Assembly: GCA_008931825.1 (NCBI GenBank)
Contig: QXVZ01006412.1
Location: 1 to 22,546 of the forward strand
Reading direction: 5' to 3'
DNA: 22,546 nt
Source: Phallusia fumigata
Taxonomy: Eukaryota > Chordata > Ascidiacea > Phlebobranchia > Ascidiidae
Shown: positions 1 to 13,400 of the stretch, piece by piece
Layout of the letters: each line of letters opens with the position of its first letter
Position numbering within the stretch: the stretch's first letter is position 1
Notes under the pieces: model-generated
The model's input: only the letters and a program-made list of their open reading frames with translations
What the model was told of the DNA's origin: nothing
The model's database searches: none
Made by a program: the position numbers and the translations under genes

Positions 1-1290
1 CATGGTGTCGCGCGTTACCACTTAACACCCCAGAACAGACCCGTAGAGAGCGTCAACTAAAATTCCAATTCACAAGAAAGTTGGTTTGGGCATAGTTTAA
101 ATTCAATTTACCGCTAAACTGCGTTTTGGCGCTACCTAAATGATTCTGTTGAAATCTTACAACCAGCCGACTCCAAATTGCTTGGCAGTTAGCACAACAT
201 AAAGGTCGTTACGGGAAGCTTTTTGATTTCATTTTTTCCCCAGTATGTCATAGTTAGGCAAAAATATGGGAGGAAGACAAAGACCCCAACAAAATTTTTG
301 ACGGCTCCAANTCTCTCAAATTTTTAAAAGAATTCATGAATACGAATACAAGAATTAAATAATTCGAATGCAATTCGAATTGTTACAGTCCGAAATTTTT
401 GATTTATTCGTGAATACGACTATATGAATCGGTTCATTCGAATACAATTCGAATTGCTGGCACTCGAAAACCACGTAAATATTCATGAATACGAATACAG
501 CTAACCGAGTATTCGTAAAGTATTCGAATGCATGTAACGTGTATTCGACCCCATGTCATGATCAGACGCAAATAATTAATTTTGACTGTCTTAAATACCT
601 CGGAGGTAAATCTCCGGCATTTGAGGCCACGCGTTTATTCCGTTTGTCATAGCGTTGGTTTATTAGGATTTCAGCATTGCGAAATTATTCAGTATGAATG
701 GATTAGGAAAATTGAAGGTCATGACAGCAGTATTAATATTGAGCAATTAATGCAGACCTAAAGCTACGACCCCTCTAGGTAAACAGTCACTAGGTGTCGG
801 CCCTGCTGTGCCAACCGCAGGTCCCCGAACCGGGCGCTGTTTCTGAAGCCAGTAGTGCAGTCCATGTTTGGCTCCTTAAAATCGTATCCAATGCCTTAAA
901 CAAGTTACTGTTAGGTTAACACTGCTTCACAAGTAGCTTTCGCAGCATTTACATCTGGGATATTTACCTGAGACAAACGATGCGTGTTAACTTGTCCATC
1001 TAAACTAATAACTTATTTTGTACTTAAAGTCAATATGGTGATTACAAGACACAATCATACACTGACGAACTATTCAAGAGTTCAATCCATCATCAACGTG
1101 GTTGGTCGTCACAGTCATTTCCAACCAAACCCAAACCATACTTTGATACAAATCATTGCATTTATAAATGGTATTTAAAACGACAGCCCGAAGAAAACTT
1201 TCTTTATCCCTTCATACTTGCAACACTCTACAAGGGGATCCAATTGTAGTGAGACTCAAAAAATAAACGCAACTTTCCTACAAAATATAC
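1..1290. other. Intergenic DNA 3' of TALPID3
   Basis: Apart from the 75-bp tandem repeat, no gene is recognised. Short frames here have no family-like sequence or splice support. A GC-richer patch at about 765-880 (GGTCCCCGAACCGGGCGC) is of unknown origin. Confidence 0.5.
332..552. repeat. Three-unit tandem repeat of about 75 bp with ATTCGAAT palindromes
   Basis: Units start at 332, 406 and 481 with ATTCATGAATACGAATACA, ATTCGTGAATACGACTATA and again ATTCATGAATACGAATACA. Units 1 and 2 also share an AATTCGAATxCAATTCGAATTG core (361-382 and 439-456). Unit 3 continues with TATTCGAATGCATG. It may be the subterminal part of a DNA transposon, but no terminal inverted repeat is visible. An ambiguous base (n) lies just before it at 311. 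Confidence 0.6.
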
Positions 1291-1296
1291 TTTATT
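1291..1296 (-). terminator. Poly(A) signal of TALPID3
   Basis: AATAAA on the minus strand, about 65 bases past the TAG, followed by T/G-containing sequence. It gives a short 3' UTR consistent with the exon 26 assignment. Confidence 0.65.
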
Positions 1297-1359
1297 TGTA
1301 TACCTGTCGAACCACAGACATCGCGGATAACAACGCAACATGACCTCATAACGACAAAA

Positions 1360-1498
1360 CTAAGCAGAATTATTGGCTGGCGCCACGACGATAACTTGTG
1401 GGTTTATTAACGATGAAATTGACGAATCTTCATTGATTGTACTCTCATCTTGCGAGTCCCTGTCCGGTGCAGATGTCGCTGGAGATCTGGGTGAAGAT
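1360..1498 (-). CDS. TALPID3: TALPID3 exon 26 (terminal)
   Basis: Last 46 residues ([20 protein letters not shown], then a [11 protein letters not shown] end) and a TAG at 1362-1360. Acceptor chosen is ACACTCAG|A, giving a 74-nt intron. A second AG twelve bases further in (ACCCAG) would drop four residues and keep frame. The preceding frame is also open, so the acceptor is a judgement. Confidence 0.75.
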
Positions 1499-4400
1499 CT
1501 GAGTGTTTTGGTTCGAGAATGCACACAGCTTTTTTGTACTATTCTTTTCTGTATTTTCATTTGGTTTCTTACCTTTTCTTCTTCCAGTTGTTAAATCTCT
1601 CCCGCCTCGAGTGTCTTGGAGCTAACTCTCCCACACTCAAATCTTCATCATCCGACACCAGATTTTGTCGATGTTTCCGCGGCCTTTCATATATTCCTGT
1701 CGGATCTTCGTGTTTCGGATCATTGCGAAGAAATTGAGATCTAGGAAGACCCTGGGTACGAATTTCACCTTCGCTTGAAGGTTCCTTAAAAATAATAATG
1801 TATATCCGTTTTCACCTAAGAGACAACAATGTCGTACAGCGTCCACAGTTTCCTAATGCTACAACATAGAAGTCAATGATGAATCACTGGTCAGCCCATA
1901 TTTATGCGCATACAAGTATGAGAAGCTGGTCGTTAATAAAAAGTCAAACAATAGAAATCGAACCTACGTCTAAACAAACTGACTTAGGCAGTGGTCTAGG
2001 GGTCGGCAGACTGCGGCCCCCAAAGAAAAATTATCCGGCCCACAGTCCCTTTACAAATTGCCTACTTACGGGAACCTAACAAGAAATTGTAACTTGGAAA
2101 AAACTAAAGCTATGATTCACCGTGCTGAACTTCATCCAAGCGCATGCGTGAATAAACGTATTTTGTGTTTTCGATATGAAATGTTACTACTTTGCTTAGG
2201 ATTAATCAAAAGTCACATATGGAGATAACCTGATTAAAATACCCTAAATTTAACAACTTATATATGGAGATAATTTAAATTTATGAAATACAAATTTTAA
2301 CAACATCGTAAACAGTGAAGGAAAGTTGAAACTTGTACAGCCCGCTGTGAACGTGTTGATTTTGATTTTGGCTTAGCAAAAGCTTGCCGCCAAAAGCTTA
2401 TTGCTTTGTCTTTAGCCTGCCCTCAGGAATTCGGCACTTGACTTAAAAATTACCTGGTCAGCTTCATCCTGTAGATCCTCAACACCTCTTAGTGTTCCAA
2501 GATCTTCAATTTCTCTCCATTTCTTGGCAACTGCAAGATAACGGAAATCACAAATATTAAACTATTAATTTTTCATTAAAACTATCATTTCTTACCTGGA
2601 ACTTTTGACCTAAGTTCCCCATGACTAATCACAAGTTGTCCATCAGAAATGGTTGCATCAATACCTTTGCTTGTGGATTCAGAAGATGAATCGCTAAAAT
2701 CTGTTTCTGATTCAACAACTAGTGGTTTGGGCACTTTTGCTTCGACGATTTCATGAACTTCTTCTTGTAACACAGGTGGAAACAGTCTAAGGTCAACAAC
2801 ATTTCAGAAAAAACAACAAATCTTTCATATGTCAAATGGAGCAAGTCATGTGTATGGATGTGCAATATTGAACAATATAGTATTTATGAATATCATGGAA
2901 TAATTGTTTTTAAATCTGGAACTTTGCATCGTGTTTTGCTTATTCTCATAACAATGAAAGGGATGTCACAGCAAGTTGAAGGGGCATTTCTGCCCCCATC
3001 CGCCTTTTTGTCACTTACTGCATGTTTTACAACCTATTTACCTATCAAAAGTAAATAATTGTAGCCCACTGAGATTTCGGACTTGGAAATTCGTATATTG
3101 CACCATGCATGCATGTTTTTTGCTCATTTTTATGAAAGGCCTAAAATAGTGTGGCATATAGGGTAAGACAAATTCTAGTTGAATTCTTCCAAAAATATAG
3201 TTTTTAAAATAAGGCCACCCAAATCATTTGTCACCGATAAAGAAAAAACCTTTGTCAAATATATAAAGGAACTTTCTGATTTACATGCATGGTCTCTTCA
3301 CAGTGTGATGAATGTTACTCTCCTGTGGGATAACTTCTCCACCCCATGGGTCAGGTATGGATTGTACAGAAGTTGCTTCTGATGGAGGAGAAGCTGATCG
3401 GTGAAATGATTTCTCAGAATGGATGCTTCCAATAGGATCGTGTATGCTTATCTGGGGTGTTACCTAAATCCAAAAGTCATGCCCTATGAGTTACTGCAAT
3501 GCAATAAGAATAAGTTATTGCAATCAAACAGAACCATTACAAACCTTTGTAACAAAGCCTTCAGCCCATACTAAGACTTTGGATGCCCAATAAATGGGAT
3601 TTAAGTAACATGTAAACATACAACCCATGCTTTCGTAATTAGCAGCATTTGGAACTAAGTGACATCTGATTGCAAATAGGCTTGTTTATAAACACCAAGA
3701 AAAATTGTTCCATTTACATTTCAGTGAGTATGCAGGTCTGTTTAGTCCCATTTGCTGCAAAGCAATCCCTACGCTGTAACGCTTTGTTCTGACAACCCAA
3801 GTGTGGTGTGTTTTGGACAAATAAATATGTTGACATAGGGTTGCTCAAGTGGACCTGTGCTCTTGAACATTTTACTAAAAACCTAACAAGGTGCACAACT
3901 GTAGTTCACACATGATACCTCTGGTGTTGATACGGGTGATCTTATACTTTCACTTCTAACAGGTTGTACTTCTTCCTCAATTTCAGGTTCAGAGTGAGAG
4001 GAAGGAATTGAAACCTCACTTAGAGACAACTCAGGGGTCCTGCATCTTTGTGCACTTACTCCTATATCATCATTATTATCACTTCTTGAAGTTGGAGTGC
4101 CTAAACAAAACACACACCTGAAACATTTGTGCTCCGCTCCCAAAGAATCTGCTTTACATCTTTTCATCAATTACATTGTTAACTCCACCCTTCTAGGAGA
4201 GTTTTTACTATATATAGCACTAGAATTTTTTATTTACTGAAATCTGTTTGGAAGATCTTATATTTTCGCCCCAACCTGAAACTTACCGGCAGGAGTTGGG
4301 ATTGGTGTTGCAGGTTGGTAGATTGAATGAGGAATGTCTGGGAGGATCTCAATAGTTTGTGGTTTTCTAGGAACGACATTCATTTTTCCCATCATATTTC

Positions 4401-7400
4401 TTATGATATCCTCAATTTCTGATTCAATAAGTTTGTTCATGGTTTCCTCATCATAATCATTGCCACTGTCTATGTGCAATGGAAGGTCTGTAAACAAAAA
4501 GGTTGGTACTTCAAAATTCTTCAAAACACTCCACGACAAAAACAATTGGTTTATAGTTAAAATGATAATTTTAGAGAACAAAATATTAAGTACCAACCGC
4601 TTGATGTTATAGGTTCATGGCTAGCATCGCCATATAACTGACTTAAAATTCTGGACAAAATTTCCTTTTCCATCCAATCCTTGGTTCTATGTGGAAAAAT
4701 TTGGAAGATAAAAGGTTGCAACAGTCACGTTAAAAATATGTGTAATTTTATTTAGGAAAATAAGCATTTTTAAAGTTCTTTACTCTCTTTTGTGTTTATT
4801 TAAAAGATAGATACATCCATAGCTTCCTTCAAAAGTTATCATAGCAAAGCCTTGTAGAATCCTGACTTGAGCATTAGTCGACACAAAAGTACTTACTCCT
4901 CTTCAACAAGGTTAGCTTTGTGTCGAATCTGCCTTGGTTCAGGTTCTTCCACTTTTGGAGTAAAATATGGAACATTATCATCACATGGAATTTTTTCTGG
5001 AGCCTGACCATCGAGTTCCACTTCATGATTAGGTTCCCCCTGAAAATGAAAGTTACTCTTAGGATTTTACTGACCATAACATTTGAAATCTGATGGTTGC
5101 AATGCAGTTTGAATTATTCCGTGTATATCATGACTTCGTATGTGTAACATTTTTGATAGTATATTGCAAATCAGGGTCAATTTAATCATAAGCTACAATA
5201 AATTTGAGCAAAAGCTTGTGGGCTACCAACAGGAAAACCTAATGTAAACATTTAACACTGTTAAAATGCATATTTTTGGAACAAAAGTGTTTTTTAAATC
5301 AGTCATTTTGCCAATAGGGCTCCCTTTTTCTGGAAGCCAGGTAATTTGCCTCATCTGCCCCTAACACCCTCTCTAATCTGACCCTGGGGTTTCAACTGTA
5401 ATTATTATCTTAAAGAATAGTGTTTTGTTGCATGCCCCACCAATGTGCTTCTTGACTTATTTTGCTTAAACAATAATGACTATTTAATAACCTGCTACAG
5501 CAAAGTTGAGCTTAATAACATCAGCCAATTTAGGGTGTCGATAGCTCAATGTCATGATACCAAATAACAATGGTCAAGTCAAAAAAAATTTCACCCGCCA
5601 ACTACTACATTGCAAAAATATTTGAAATACTTTTATAGAAAAGTGTTTATTGGACAACTTAGGGCTGTATGTTTTAATATCTGCCTTCAATGCCAAATGC
5701 TAGAACTTATTGTTGGGCCTTTGATCGTACTGCAATTCCACACACCGTACACTATTATGAAATTAAAAAATGATTTTTACGCATTGGGTCCCAATGTTAC
5801 CTAAGTCATTTATGACATGATTGTTTCTGAAAGCAGCAATGAATGGGTCCCCACATATACAAAATTGTAGATTATGCATTTTCCTATGAGGTTTTCATCT
5901 GGGGTTTAAGGTTAAACAAAGCAATCAATGTACTACAATGGTATTTGTAAAAACTGTCTAAATTTCATTCAGTTCTAATAGTGTTTTATTGGTTGACCAA
6001 TTTCTTGCTCCCTATTGGGTAAACTACTGGGGCTATCAGTTCAAATAAACAAATCAATTCACCACAATGCCATGCTGTACAAATTGTTATTTTGAGGTAC
6101 AACGGCATGTTCTTCATCCGTGTAAATTTCAATCAATTTGGACATTAATTAATAATTTGACACATTTTAGAATGCTAATAGGGTAACCACTGGGGCTATG
6201 GAGTAAATGAAAACAAGATACACACCAGCAAGATCATATCTACCAACACTAACTAGTTTATCCAAATCGTACCAAAAGTGTATATTATAAACAAGCTGCA
6301 GGGAAATATTTCACCCTTTTGGGGGCAAGCAGGGTAACCACAGGACTTATGGGCTCAAAAAAGGCAATTAAATTACATGTGTAATTACTACAAATTAAAA
6401 GCTAAATTAAACTTTTCCAAAATAATTCATAAGGTTAAGTAAATTAAAAAGGATAACTACCTCTTCAGATTCGGAAAATGATAAATCGCTTTCTTTACTT
6501 TCTTCCTTTCCTGGTGATACAGAAATTACTGGGGGAGCTTTTTCTGTTGTGTCTGTTGGTTAAAACATAATATGTGGACTAGCACAATATTTTACACCAA
6601 ATACAAATATGAAGAAAACCTTCTTGTTGTGGTGTTGCAGTTGAAACCAGAATTCGTGGCTGTGCTTTTGGCTTGGGAATAAGCACAGGAACAACATTTG
6701 TGTCCTTAAAAAAACAGAAACAACATGATAACATATAGAGTGTGGAATAATTTGATTTGTTCCAAACATGTTTATCCAAGAAATGTGAGCAACAAGCAAG
6801 CAACAATGATAAAACATAATTAAACTGTACAAAATTGGTAAAACAAAAACAGGTACAATTTAGTTTAAAATACAATTAAACAATCTTTAAACACTGGTAA
6901 ACAAAATTTGTGTTTAATGGAGGCAAATTTTATTGGTTCTCAATTTAAAAAATGGTGGCAATTACAATTTAAAAAAGGAGAAATGATAGCAAATATGTGC
7001 AACCAGTTGAATTAAACTGTCACATCACATGTAAAACAGAAGACATTTTTTCCAATTAAAGTACCAGTGTTAGTTAAAATTATAATAATTGAATATTTAC
7101 ACAGGTGAAACAGTTGTACTCCCACATTGTATTTCTATGCTATACTACCTTATAATCAAAGGTTAAAAACTAACATATTAACATACAAATATACAATATT
7201 ATGGTTTGGTCAACAAACAAACAAATATTTACTGACATATATTTTTGGTGGTCTTAATGGCACAGCTATAGGGATTAAGTTCCCAGATGCAACTCCACTT
7301 TTTTCAGGACTTGTTGGATCAAAGTAGTACAATGGTTGCTTGTCATTTAAGGATGCTTGTGACTTCTCTGACCGTTTGTAAGTTGCTGCAGTGTAAGGTG

Positions 7401-10400
7401 CTGACTTAAAAAATTGTTTCTCAAACCTATGTTGGTTTCTTAGGTTTGCACTGTTTTCAAAATGCAAACATTTTTTGCATAAAGTACTGATTTTTATTAA
7501 AAGGTTTCATACTATTATTACAAATAGAAACTTTGCTTGATGGACCCATGAGGCCAAAACTAAACATTTATTTGACTGTGTAAGAGGTTTTATTTCACAT
7601 AAAAAGGAACTTGAGGTTTACCTGAAATATTTTCGATGGCACGTTTCGTTCTAAATTTAGGCTTGGTGTGTGGAGTAGTGACATGCATGAATGGTTTTTG
7701 CACTGTCGTTCTTCTCACATGATAAGCTGCTCGTCCAAACATGTGAGTAGTAGTGTCTTCATCCACAGTTATATCTAAATGTACCACAGTATTTATCAGA
7801 TCAGCGTGTTGTTATTTCCAAATCAAATATCCCAGCTTCATCAGATTAAAAATTACAAATTAAATAAACAATGTTTTGCAAACTGCAAGATTCAAGTAAA
7901 AGATGTGTTTTAAACATTTTAATATTGAACAACATTCTACTACATGTACACCACAAAAACACAAACAAATTCTTCAACAAAGTTGAAAAGAGAAAAAGTT
8001 TTGTTTCCAAAATGTGTATAGTATATACCAGCTTGTTTTGTGACTGCCTTGGATGGTCGGGTTCGGGTAACGTCAGGTTTTATTGCCTGTTGATGTCGAC
8101 CAAGCTTGTTTCTTGATCCTGAATTTGTCTTTTGTGGTTTTGGTTTTGCAGATAATGTGGTTTTGTTTTGATTCTGTTGACAAAAATTTTCCGGGCAGAT
8201 GTTCACTTACAATACAACAGTCAAATTATAACAAGTTATTAACATGTGTTACATTTTGGTCTGACTTAGGTTCCTGCTTTGAACTTCTTTCTTTAGATAA
8301 TGCAGCAATCTTGTCATCTACCAGCTGTTTAATATGCCATTGATCATCCATAGATCTTAATACAACAGAAGGAGCTTTAAGGCAGCAAAGTTGTGCAGGC
8401 AGTAAAGAATCAGTAATGAATCACCCTGTTTGACATCATTGGTTTAATTTCAAAAGTTAAAAAAATTAATTTGTACTTACAATTTCTCACTATCCAACTG
8501 TTTATTTTCCACGATAAATGGCTTTAAGTTTGTTGCCATAGAATGCTGCACATGTTTTATGTTGTCATCTAGTGTAGAGCGAGCTTGTGCAATTTGCTTT
8601 AACTGTGCCTTGCAATCTGTGGCAACTGTTGGTACAATTCGAATTCTTCCTAACACATCAGTGTCCTCAACTGGAGATGGGTTTTTCTGTATTGTTTAAA
8701 CTATTATCTTATATATTTAAGCAAGCAAACACATCAGACAATTGAAAAATTAAATACAAATGTAGAACACAATTTTCAGTACTATATTTTTAAAAGGTAA
8801 TCTATTGGTGGTACACCAATTTAGTTAATTGTTTAGTTAGAGTTAATTGCTTTTATTGGTTTGACATATATTAACATGTTGTTTTATCCAATTTACGAAA
8901 AGTAGTAAAATTAACAAAAACCAAAGTGATACTCAAACTGCACCATTAAATAGTCTGAGATTGATGATGGGAACTGCTTAGAAATTTCATCCTTCTGTAA
9001 CTGTTGTTCCAGTTCTTTTACCTAATTTTTTTGTTAGTTTAGCAAAAGAAGTGTTTGTTTCTAGATATTGATGATATATAATTTTCTGGGCACACGACTC
9101 TTAATCTAGTCCACTTGGCCTACTGGGGGAGGTTTTTTGTTCAGGGTGGAAATTTGTCCAAATAAAGGAATTGGCAAAAATGACTTAGGACACCTAGAAA
9201 ATGACACCTAAGAAGTGAAACTTTTTAAACAAATGTTTGTTTTTTAATGTGTAAAATGTCATCTAAATGGACAGCAAATACATATAGAAAAAAAAAGACT
9301 TTTTCATGGAGAATGGTGGTATGGGAGTTACTATCCACTTATTTGGTCAAAGATACATCTAAATAACTGTATTTTTTGTTGCAGGTTACTTTCTTTTCTG
9401 GTGAATATAACTGGTGTTTTAATCTATGAATCCAGGTTACCAAAAATTTGGAAAAACAACCTCTCTTACTAATAGCTATAAAATCTACCTTGATTTTGTG
9501 GTTTGTAGTTACAAAATCTTCCACCATTGTTGTGCTGGTACCACTGTTCCTAAAAAAAACCAAACAAAAAAATTGAGACTGTTGCTATTTAATAAAACTA
9601 ACATACAAATTTGAACAAATTGTGTCTAATAAAACCATCATTACAATTTACTTCAATCTATATTAAAACAATGGAGTTCCAATGTTAAGGTTAAAAAATG
9701 CATTTTTGTTTTTTACAAATTTCGAAAATGTTTAACACCTTATCAAAATCATTGGTTGTCATACAAAAGTTTTTGAAACCACTGCAGGCTTTCAGTATTT
9801 GCATAATACTTGTTCTATCTCTTCATTGGTCATTTATTGTGGTCTGTATGCTGTTCAACTGTTTTGGGCTATGATTTTATTTGGATTGTTCTAGTTTAAA
9901 CTGGTACTGTAATTGTAATTATTGACAATAATTTTTTTCACATAGAAATGCGATTAAAGTATCACTTTAGAATATATTCTTGGCTTCCTTAGTTATTTAT
10001 GATATAATTGTTTCTGCAAGCCGAAACATCTCAAGCACTTTCTTGGCATTTCATTATTGTGTTTTAATATTGGTTGGCAGTTTTAACTTTTTGAACTGTA
10101 TGCAAAAATTCCTAGTTTATGCCAATATTACGTGCAAAATAGGTGTCCCTATCTAAAATTTACAAAATGCATTGCAATAAAGCAAATGCTAAAACAAAAA
10201 ATATCTAGTTCTAAAAGGGGTTAAGTACACAACCTCAGGTGCCAACTTCAGATCTATCATGTGAAAAATGACAATAATTTTGGTTCAATTTTTTGTTGGT
10301 TCCTTTTTATTACTTGACTGACTTTTGTGGCATTTTTCAATTCATATCTTACTAGGTTTATTAACTGTTGCACATGATAACAATCTACATCAGGCAGCCA

Positions 10401-13400
10401 CCTTATACCTTGCTTTCTTTAAATCTGCATACTTGCAACCGTTTTAGGTAAAAAATAAGTCGGCCCCTTAACATTTTTCTGACACAGCAACAAACACAAC
10501 CTGTATCTCAGGTATTGATTCGCACCATTTACGAGTATGGCATTAAATGTTACACAACACAACAATGCAAAAGCATGTCCATACATTCCGAAGACAGTAC
10601 ACTCCATTTATAAACACATAACACCATTGAAGAAAACCTTTTAAAACTATCCAAACAAAGACTACCAACAAACATAGTGCAGTTAACCAAAAAAACATGG
10701 AATAAAAAGTGCTTGAGCTGAGTTTGCCATGCAAACAGGAACTTTCAAAAAACCTTGCACCGATGTTTCTTACATTAAGAAATATACAGACCTTCCTTAC
10801 AATATAGGTTGTCAGTATATTTGACACAATAGGCAGTAGTTGGCACAACTTTGGAACAGTTATATTCACACATCAAGTTAATTTGTCAGTCACTGTCTCT
10901 TTCAGTTTTCCACTTTCTCTTTTTTTACATCATTTTCCCCATTTAAAATTGTTGTTATCTCTTCTTGCATAAATGCCCATGGCACTGTTGATCCAACTAG
11001 TGGACACTTTGCTCCACTTGGGCAGTATACCTCTCCACCTCGTGCTCCCTGAGCTTTGATGTTGTCACGGGAACAGCTGAAACAGAACTTGTGAGCTGCT
11101 TGAGATGGACACTGGACAAAGTGAGTGTCTTCCAGTCTGCCATTGCACAGCACACATTTCAATGGTGGATTTGGTCCATTAATAGGGGTGTTTGGATTTT
11201 GGAAGCTTGTTGACAGCGGACCAGTACCATTGGAAGTCGGAGCAGGAGTGTTTGGAGTTGAACTAACTGAAGGATTAGGAGTGGAAGGTGGTGTGAGTCC
11301 ACCAGATGGTTTTACAGATGTACTATGAAGTAAACTTTGACTGCTGCGGGCACTGCCTGAGCTGCTGTTTCCACTGCTTGTGCGCGTGTGACGCCAGCCT
11401 GACTCCCCATTTATCTCAGGGACTGGAGAGCGTGGGATGGAAGTAAGAGGCGAGTCATTTCCAGATTTATGTGATTTTGAATCTACATTACTTCCAGTAG
11501 GATACGATGAACCACTGTTGTTGCTACTTCCACTACTTGTGCGATGAGCTTTTGAGTTTCCAGTTGGAACGGAGAGTGCAGTTACAGGGCTTTTCTCTTT
11601 TGGAGATGATGGAAATCTTTCAACATTTTGTTCTTGGTTTGGTGAGCTAACAACAGACCCATGTGAGTGCTCCTGGTCCTGGTCATGTGATGAAGGTTTT
11701 ACTGAAGGGTTTGGTAATGGAACAACTCCTGGCAATGCAGCTTGTTGCATCAGTGCAAAATTGGATGATAGTTTTATAATTGTGTCATCCACCATACCAC
11801 TTCCGATACCAATAGATGTTGATTGTTTGGAATCACCTGATATTTTGCATGGGGAAGTGCTATGACCTGGATGATCAGGAGATCCTTTGCGCTTTCGAGT
11901 AGGCAACTGCGCACTTACTGCCTTCAGCATGTAATGGTGGGGACTTGGTATCGCTGCTGTGGGCAACTGTGAGTACAAAGGATCAACATATGCAGATGGC
12001 AAAACTTCAGTTGGTATAACATCTTTGAATGTACGAGCACTGTCAGGCAGCAAGTCACCTAGCAAACGCCATTGCCCAGATCCATGCTTCATTTCATATT
12101 CAATGTACTTATATCCTGAACTCAAAGCACCTTTTCCCATATCCTTGGTTGTATCTGAAAACATTTGCTTGGCAACAGCTGAAGCAGTAGTGTATACATT
12201 GCTTGAACCTACAGGGTATTCTATGTATGTTTTTAATTCATATTCCATGCCTGGTTTATAAGGGGCATCAAAATGAACAACCCGACCTTTCAAGCTGTGG
12301 TCCTTTTTAAATCTGACGTCAAATGGAACACAATGATTTAATCTTGAAAGTGTATCCAAGACAATATTGTTGCTGATATTGTGTTTGTCATCATAGATCT
12401 GTGATGTTGAGTTGTGACGGGCAACATATGAAGCAGAAGAGTAGTGTCGTTCAGGAATTTTACTGATTGATGACACATTTGGTTCTTTCGACAAGCCAGC
12501 TGATGACCTTGATGATGTTTGACCATACATCCGACTTCCTGACAAAGACTGCAGGACAGATAGTGATGTATTTCCAATAATTGATCCATTTACAAAAGCT
12601 TGTGTTGAGGAAACATTGGGTAACATAGACCTTCTCATTGGTGATGAATCATCATCCTTGGGATAATTTGATGACGAGTTGCTCAGTGTCTTGTGAACTG
12701 GGTTTGCTGAATTGGAATTATTTTGGTGGTGACCATAAAGTGAATGACCAGCAGAAACCTTGCCATCGGCAGAAATAGAGTAATACCTGTCCGACAATCT
12801 ACTATCAGGCTGGTCATAAAATACTGAATTCTTGGGAGGCGAATTTCTTCTTGCAGACTTGGTTTGCGAGTAACTTCCACCAGCGTGTCCAGAGGAACTA
12901 CCTTCGCCACTGCTGACGCTTTGTGGCCTGTGCGCACGATGGGCGCGTTTCAGTTGGCGTGCATTTTCCAACACTATCTCAATCCGATCGGGACCCTCGT
13001 AGTTAACGCAGCCTCGACAAACTGGTTCCGTAAAATCAAAGACCATTGCCCACGGCATGCGCGGAAAGTCACAAAGGTAGCAATGCTGACGCGTAGGTCT
13101 GCTCATGTGATTGCTCGACATGGCGAGTGATATTACAGGTAATTTTGCAGATTACATTAGCACTACTATTCTGTATGGCACAAAATACAATTACAACACC
13201 GAACTGGTGAAAGCAAAGCTGCATAAATTAACTCCTCACGTTTTGTAGTAAAATTGTTTACTACCAGAGCACTTACGAACTCTAAATTTCCCCTGACGTG
13301 TACTGCAAACGCCGATGATGGAACGATACACCGTAGGCTACGGCCGCCTGGCACTGTTGAGCCTTACTTCACATCTGGTACTACGTAACCGTCAGCCGAG

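Noticed and set aside
790..880. GC-rich patch with GGTCCCCGAACCGGGC
   Set aside because: Considered as a tRNA-derived SINE. The B-box match is poor, and no A box or poly(A)/simple-repeat tail was found.
768..2006. Inverted pair (CGACCCCTCTAG near 770, CTAGGGGTCGG near 1997) as ends of one transposon
   Set aside because: The match is only about ten bases with an extra CT, and the interval contains genuine TALPID3 exons 25 and 26.
9737..9779. Possible extra exon in intron 8 (CTGCAG|TGG ... GATAAG|GTGTT)
   Set aside because: It would need phase 2 in and phase 0 out. Adding it breaks the frame into exon 9, and exons 8 and 9 already join correctly.
10543..10869. 108-codon minus-strand frame just 3' of IRF2BP
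   Set aside because: Cys/Phe/Val-rich composition typical of a random AT-rich frame. It sits in the probable IRF2BP 3' UTR with no splice or domain support.
12314..12321. Second perfect TGACGTCA
   Set aside because: It falls within the IRF2BP coding sequence, in codons for the conserved FDVRF segment, so it is explained by the protein.
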